Assembly (NCBI GenBank): GCA_947311845.1
Contig: CAMZMU010000111.1
Coordinates: 15,699,362 to 15,763,361 of the forward strand
Source of the DNA: Poa pratensis
Lineage: Eukaryota; Streptophyta; Magnoliopsida; Poales; Poaceae
Length of the DNA: 64,000 nucleotides
Direction of reading: 5' to 3'
The translations under genes and the position numbers were made by a program. The notes beneath the pieces were generated by a model. That model was given only the letters and a program-made list of their open reading frames with translations. It made no database searches and was not told the origin of the DNA. This document shows positions 58,514 through 64,000 of this stretch, piece by piece; the stretch's first letter is position 1; every line of letters starts with the position of its first letter.

Positions 58514-58630
58514 CAAGCTAGTGATAATATATGCATCGATCGATTGATTGACTACTACACACAGAGAGACCATGCATGCATGCCCGCGTAAGTGCATCGC
58601 AAGTTAATTTGAACTCCTGCTTGTCAAAAT

Positions 58631-58673
58631 AACCGGCCGGACGGTCACACACGTAAAAACCATAGAAACTTCC
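58631..58673 (+). promoter_or_regulatory. Shared upstream block, SP6
   Basis: Same as at SP3 apart from one base: AACCGGCCGGACGGTCACAC and on to GAAACTTCC; 26 bp before the TATA box. Confidence 0.62.
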
Positions 58674-58698
58674 TTTGGTACTAGCTAAGCTTGTCCCT

Positions 58699-58706
58699 TA
58701 TAAATA
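58699..58706 (+). promoter_or_regulatory. TATA box of SP6
   Basis: TATAAATA, 131 bp before the ATG; a slightly longer CT run lies before the ATG than at SP3. Confidence 0.7.
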
Positions 58707-58829
58707 CCAGATCAAATCTTCGAACGGAGACTCACAGCTCACACAAGCAACACACGAAAGCGTAGCTAAGCTCAAAAGAGAGAGCACTGTGCGTCCCATA
58801 TCTCTCTCTCTCTCTCTCTGTCCACGATC

Positions 58830-59054
58830 ATGAGTAAGCTCGTGGCAGCAATGCTCTTGATTTTCATGATGATTATATCCGGCTCGGCTGCGAGACCGTT
58901 GCAAGGTGATCGAGTGTCTTCGGGCGGTTCCGGCGTTGTGCCGCCGTCGCCGATGCATTGGCGTGGACGCATGCTATCTCAGCTGGAGGAGGAGAAGGGG
59001 CCCCAAGGGTGCCCAAAAACTCACGATCCTAACACGCACTGCTCCTCGCCATAG
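58830..59054 (+). CDS. SP6: secreted two-cysteine peptide precursor
   Basis: 74 residues, duplicate of SP3, with the same signal peptide, ARPLQGD start and HWRGRMLSQLEEEKG. The tail GPQGCPKTHDPNTHCSSP differs from SP3 only at Asn for Lys. Two cysteines nine residues apart. The promoter retains both shared blocks, so SP6 probably keeps the ancestral regulation better than SP3. Function unknown; secretion inferred. Confidence 0.78.
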   Translation: MSKLVAAMLLIFMMIISGSAARPLQGDRVSSGGSGVVPPSPMHWRGRMLSQLEEEKGPQGCPKTHDPNTHCSSP

Positions 59055-61108
59055 AGGCAAGCAGAGAGTCAGAGACACGACGCGTGAGCATGGAGTTGTC
59101 GTGTCTAGCATATATAAGAGTCGGTCAAACCTGAAGCGATATTTGATTTCAGAGATGTCTCCGTTTGTAGATTTCTTACAATATACACACACGCTCTCAC
59201 ACCCATGTACGTTCCTCTTTTAATTATCTATATATGAATTTGATTGTGTTTCCAGATTGCTAATCATAACATAATGAGAGATTTATGGATTTTTGGAAAG
59301 ACTAACGATCTATCACGCTGCTTGCAAAAAAAAGATCAAAATAGTGTGTGTTGTAGCACTGATTGGTACTACATTGAAGCAATTGAGGAAATAAGAAACA
59401 CTATAGTTGGTATTGTCTTGTGCACAATATTTTTGTGCCAATTATGGAAGATAAAATATAAGCTAGAGGCCGTTCGAGGGGTCATGGCACCTAGTTAGTA
59501 ACTTACTATAATCATTTCCATCAAGAAATGTTCAATGTGTTTCTTGATCAAATTAGTGGAGTTGAATAATCTCTTTGCTGACCCAGCTATTGAGATGCAT
59601 AGCTTGTCTTGATTCGACGAAATGACGAATTATGTTGCTCATTTTGATAATAACTGAACTTGCAAATAGTTATGCCGACGAATTCTCCCACTATATATAT
59701 GAGTGTATAGACCTTCGGGACCAACTTGGCACATTTATTGCTGATGTGAGATATGATCCTAACTTTGCAAATTGTATAGTTCTTGGAACGTCGCTCTGAA
59801 GATGGTTCAAACATAGAGACACATGACATTTCCGTTTGTATATCGTCTTATATAGTTAGTCTTGATTTTTCAGTTGCAGCAGCAACATTGGAAGTATATT
59901 TGAGGAACACGATGAATGATGATTGGATGAACCATAATATGGTATGCTATATTGAGTAAGACATATTTGCAAGCATCGAAAACAATATAACTTATTATTT
60001 TCAAAGGATGAAGTCGCGTAAGGGACAAATACCACATGTGACTAGTGGTGAGTTCCTTTTTCTTACTAATGCAATTTATGCATTATGTATTCATTCATAC
60101 TAGTATTTTCCAGCTATTTTTCTGCTCTTTGCAGGTTCTGATTCTTCTCATATGATTGATGAGGAAATAACCTTATATATAAAGGCTCGACAGAGCCGCG
60201 GCCTCTCAGGCCACCTGTTACTGTAGCTACTGTAGATAGCTACAGTAGCTACAGTCGAATCCTGGACGTCCGATACCAGATCAACGGCACACAGCTCCCC
60301 TCGCTTGGTCGACAAACGCGCACGGCGACGTGCTCGCACGAATTTTGGCGCATTGGATGGCACCGGTCGATCAGCCGTGCTGGATCGCTCAGTGCACGCA
60401 CGGATTTTGACGCACGTCCGCAACCGGTTATCTACCACTCGCACGACAATTAACGCACCCTGCCACCGATTCTAACCGGTCGCCGCGCTTTTTTGCAAAA
60501 AAAAACCCTCCGCGGAGGACGAAATTGCAATTTCGCGAAACAACAAGGACTACCGTGCAAAAACTACATCACATCTCATCGTTCCTCTTTCTCCTCCCGC
60601 GGCGTTGGAGGTCGCCGCCGCCGGTGACGGACGCCACCGCTGCTCTGCACATCCCCGATCAAATCGAAGCACGCCAGCCGCTCCGCCGCCGCATCTTCTG
60701 CATCTTCGCCAACAGCTACGTGCTGGGGCGCCCGATCGAAGCCGGATTCGGCGATGCCGTGCGCGTGCTCCCGCCGCCGTGTTCGGACGCCGCCGGCTAC
60801 GCTCCGAAGACCAAAAGACATCGGCGCCACCGCTCTCGGCCACTCTGCGTCCACGTACGTCCGCCGCGTGCGCGCGCGAATCCTAACTTGCGCGGATGCG
60901 CCGCCGTCGTCCTCGCCGTGCCCGCTGGGCAGTGATGCAGTGCCAGCGATGACGTCATCAGTTGGCCCACGTGTCAGTTCTTTTTTTTTAACAGAGATAG
61001 TTTCAGAAATTAATAAATCCCTGACAGATGGCCCACCCTATTTAAACAAATTCCAAAAAAAATGCTAAATACTGCAAAATCTATAACTTTAAATATATCC
61101 AGCTGAAA

Positions 61109-61152
61109 AAAAAAATATATATATATATCAGAATGGCCACAAAAAAAATACT

Positions 61153-61203
<51 letters not shown>
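61109..61203. repeat. AT microsatellites
   Basis: TA runs at about 61117-61128 and 61156-61203, each followed by TATCAGAATGGCCACA, so the unit is duplicated. Confidence 0.9.
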
Positions 61204-61207
<4 letters not shown>

Positions 61208-61439
61208 ATGGCCACACAAAAAACTGCCTATTTATGACATATGATTAAATTTCAAATATAAATGATTTAAAATTTTAAATCCCTTCCAAACCTGATCATT
61301 TTACAAACGTGAAAATAATACAAATTTGCATGACTTCCCAATTTGAATAATTTTTGAAATATGAACAATTTTTTAGCGCACACTTTCTATAATTTCAACA
61401 ACTTTCAAATCTAGACATTTATAAAATTTGCATTTTACC

Positions 61440-61980
61440 ACACAGTAAAAATTTAGATACGAAAAGCACTCATAAAAATTTGAATACTTTAAATATAATT
61501 TCCAAACCGTCAAAACTTTCAAATGCTAAATCAAATGGGAAAAAAAACTTTAAATAAAAAAAGTGTTCAGAAATTTAAATTCTTTTTAAGAACCGTCATA
61601 ACTTTGAATCCTAATTCGAATGGAAAAAACTTTTAATATGAAAAGTATTCAGGAATATTTGAATACTTCAAATATAAACTTTTTGGAAAGCTTCACAATT
61701 TCCAGATACTAACTCAAATGAGGAAAAAAAAAGTATGAAAATGCTCACAAATATCCATACCATCATAACTTTGAAATGCTAATCCAAATGGAAAAAATTT
61801 AAATAAATTTTCTTTTCAAAAATATAAACTTTTTTGAAACCTTCATAACTTTTAAAGCCAAAATCAAATGGGAAAAACTTTAAATATAAAAAATGTTCAA
61901 AATATTTAAACTTCCCAATATAAACTTCTTCCAATTCTTCAAAACTTTAAATACTAATAAAAAAAGAAAAAAACTTTAAT
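61440..61980. repeat. Degenerate AT-rich tandem repeats in the Helitron
   Basis: About five loose copies, roughly 110 bp each, recognisable by TCAAATGG(G)AAAAA and ACTTTAAATATAAA. Confidence 0.6.
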
Positions 61981-62024
61981 ACGAAAGGTTGTTTTTACGC
62001 TTTCTAATAATAGTTTTCCCCTTT

Positions 62025-62025
<1 letters not shown>

Positions 62026-62060
<35 letters not shown>
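62026..62060. repeat. Poly-C tract, 35 bases
   Basis: Uninterrupted C run inside the Helitron. Length may be unreliable. Confidence 0.9.
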
Positions 62061-62061
<1 letters not shown>

Positions 62062-63449
62062 CATTTTTTAAACATTACACAGAAATACTCGCATTTCCCA
62101 GAAATTGTGAATCGGTCACCAGAAAAGAAAAAAAAACATTTCTGCATCACAGTCCCCACATTTTCCAACCCCCCCCCTATTAGTTTGCACCTTTTTTTCC
62201 CCGTATTTTTTTAGTACCACTATATATAAAGAAACAGCATCTTTTTTTACAAACATTGCACACGAATAGCGATTCACTTTAAAATGCCCACACTACAATA
62301 TAAGACTACACAAAATTCAGCGCCATCTCAATTCAAACTACATATATTTAACTTACTCAAAGTATCCTCAAAATAAGGCAAGTGAGTCAACGATCTCTGT
62401 AAGAGGAATTGGAAGATGGGGGTTCCATGGCGCACTGAGATGAAAGGCTGTCTTGGACGTGCGGCCCCTTATCCCTATCCCTTTGTTGATGAATCTTCTC
62501 ACCGCACTCTGGCAATTTTTTCCCTAACAATAACTCACTAAATTTCACCTCATTTAAATTCTTTCCATAAAAAAAATGCCTTATTACCTACTACGTCATT
62601 TACCATCACCAAACGGGCGCAGCGTGTCGACGCGCCAAGATGTCTAGTGATAGACTATGATCCGAGCAAATCTTTGTTGGTTAGGTACTAAAATGCTTCA
62701 TGATTACGCAATCGTGATACCATACTTTTTTGTGCTTTTCTTATTGCCGTTTTTTATTCTTTGTCAAAACGCCATATGCATTTGTAGTGTGCTTTGCCTG
62801 ATATACTGTGTTATTTTGAGAGGGGATAAAAGGGAAATATTTTTCATAGTTTTTGAGCATTAGGAATTAGTCTTGATCTTACCCAAATCCTGGGTCCGCC
62901 ACTGTCCCTAGACGCGCCCACATGACAACCTCGCTGCTCGCATAATTTAAGTAATTTGGCCACTTTTGGTACTCCATCCGATCCGAATTTAGTGTCACTA
63001 ACCTTGTATAAATCTTGACTGCCACAGGTCATTTTCCACGACACTTATTCTGGTTCAAAGGGAGTAGTCAAAAAAAAAAAAAAAAAGGCCACTTGAATGC
63101 TTGCATCTGATCAACACGGCAAGATCACAGGCCATGAAGATCCAAGGGCGCTTCTCCTGTACGGATCGAACATGAGTATCACGGGTCCTTCACTCTTTCC
63201 CAGTGGAGTCGTGGTCTTCTCCGTGATGTGTGAGTGCTGTGACTGAAAATAGACTTTGACTTGAACTGAATGCATGGGCTAGCTACGAACAAACGTTGCT
63301 CCCCTTGACGTCAGATTCGCTGAGCACATCATAAAAACAGGCTAAAAGGATACATCTGAGCTCTGAAACGGGTACGGTTAATAACTTAATATTTGATCGA
63401 TTCGGCCAAAATATATCTAGCTTGGATTTTAAGAAAGAAACCCAAATAC

Positions 63450-63854
63450 AGAGAGCGGTGATTTGTCACCCGGGCTACATGTAGCCCGGTATTGTATTTA
63501 TTTTTTTGTCGCCATTTTAAGTTTCCAAAAATCCGGAAAAAATACTGGATATTGACAACGACTTGATCTATGTTTGTGAAAAGTTTCAACGCGAAATAGT
63601 TTATATTGCGCCCTACACGAAAATGACAAAATTCTGACAATTTTGAGAGATTTTGAATCACCACCCAGATCTAGAAATTTGTCTTTTTTACACAGGATAA
63701 AATACTGAATGTTTCGCATTTCTTTTTTGCACACAGGCAGGAATCATCATTATCTACGTTTAGAATTTTCAGAATTTTTTACAACTTAAATTTGCAGATT
63801 TTAAATTTCAAAAAACCGGGCTACATGTAGCCCGGGTGACAAAACGACTTTGCG
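63450..63854. mobile_element. MULE-type MITE, copy B
   Basis: Same as 26222-26629, with CCCAAATAC at 63441-63449 and 63855-63863. Confidence 0.87.
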
Positions 63855-64000
63855 CCCAAATACATCTATATTTTCCGGTCGAGCTTCCTCTTCAGCGTAC
63901 ATGCATCGTGCATGGTGCAGAGCTAGCTGTTGGAGTACAATATGAGTTCTAATCGATACTTGATGCATTTTTCCTTTTCCTCTGGATAACACACTGAGAT

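Larger units (their letters stand above)
60168..62647 (+). mobile_element. Helitron-like insertion, only in copy B
   Basis: The empty site in copy A (GAGGAAA/TGATAGAC) shows a 2480-bp insertion exactly between A and T with no duplication. The 3' end is CTAG followed by T, with a GGCGC...GCGCC hairpin (62616-62636) 11 nt before the terminus. The 5' end reads TAACCTTATATATAAAGG, with TA in place of the usual TC, an oddity. GC-rich sequence at 60600-60935 gives overlapping frames without a known domain, perhaps a captured gene piece. No Rep/helicase gene. Confidence 0.72.
59420..62672 (+). pseudogene. Decayed hAT transposase, copy B, split by a Helitron
   Basis: Same remnant as 24680-25455, with a small extra repeat near 59620 and a missing base near 59785. 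A Helitron sits between 60167 and 62648, separating GSDSSHMIDEE from the DYDPSKS end. Confidence 0.63.
51309..64000 (+). repeat. Segmental duplication, copy B
   Basis: Collinear with 17582-26774 and running off the window. It carries extra insertions: MULE-MITE 51725-51977, TRIM 55589-56038 and Helitron 60168-62647, plus an internal 136-bp tandem duplication. Confidence 0.93.

Noticed and set aside
60525..60935. 136-codon GC-rich frame in the Helitron
   Set aside because: Overlapping frames on both strands and no known domain; noted only as possible cargo.

Overview
This is nuclear DNA of a Triticeae grass (wheat, Aegilops, barley or rye type). The evidence is the transposon content: an Athila-lineage Gypsy element whose LTR starts TGATACGTCTCAAACG, CACTA elements with CACTACCGGAAA ends, Stowaway MITEs, 9-bp-target MULEs, Helitrons and LINE fragments. 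The few genes have split, GC-biased plant exons. Most bases are transposons; genes are small and widely spaced.

Layout. 1-8136: nearly complete but pol-less Athila-type LTR retrotransposon. 8137-17580: low-copy DNA with a LINE fragment, MITEs, a Harbinger-like element and two small secreted-peptide genes (SP1, frameshifted; SP2). 17582-26774: copy A of a large segmental duplication (tRNA-like-bearing MULE, 3.9-kb CACTA, peptide gene SP3, decayed hAT transposase, MULE-type MITE). 26803-33121: a Stowaway MITE split twice, by a 1.4-kb MULE and by a 4.7-kb chromovirus lacking its integrase core. 33300-33975: SP4 and its promoter. 35150-42412: Helitron territory with a captured DEAD-box helicase exon. 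42681-43148: a RING-H2 gene on the minus strand. 44188-48723: a tyrosyl-tRNA synthetase pseudogene with recognisable exons and an antisense LINE in one intron. 50043-50805: SP5 and its promoter. 51309-64000: copy B of the duplication, carrying SP6 and three insertions absent from copy A (MULE-MITE, TRIM, Helitron).

The biological theme is a six-member cluster (SP1-SP6) of genes for short secreted precursors. Each has a signal peptide, a conserved Arg-Pro start after it in most members, a variable middle and a C-terminal tail with two cysteines 8-11 residues apart around an Asn/Asp-Pro-rich core. SP3-SP6 share an upstream block next to the TATA box, and SP4-SP6 share a more distal block that SP3 has lost. 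I cannot assign the peptides to a named family; a phytocytokine role is an inference. The cluster grew by local duplication, the latest round being the SP3/SP6 segment, and transposons then changed promoters, leaders and spacing.
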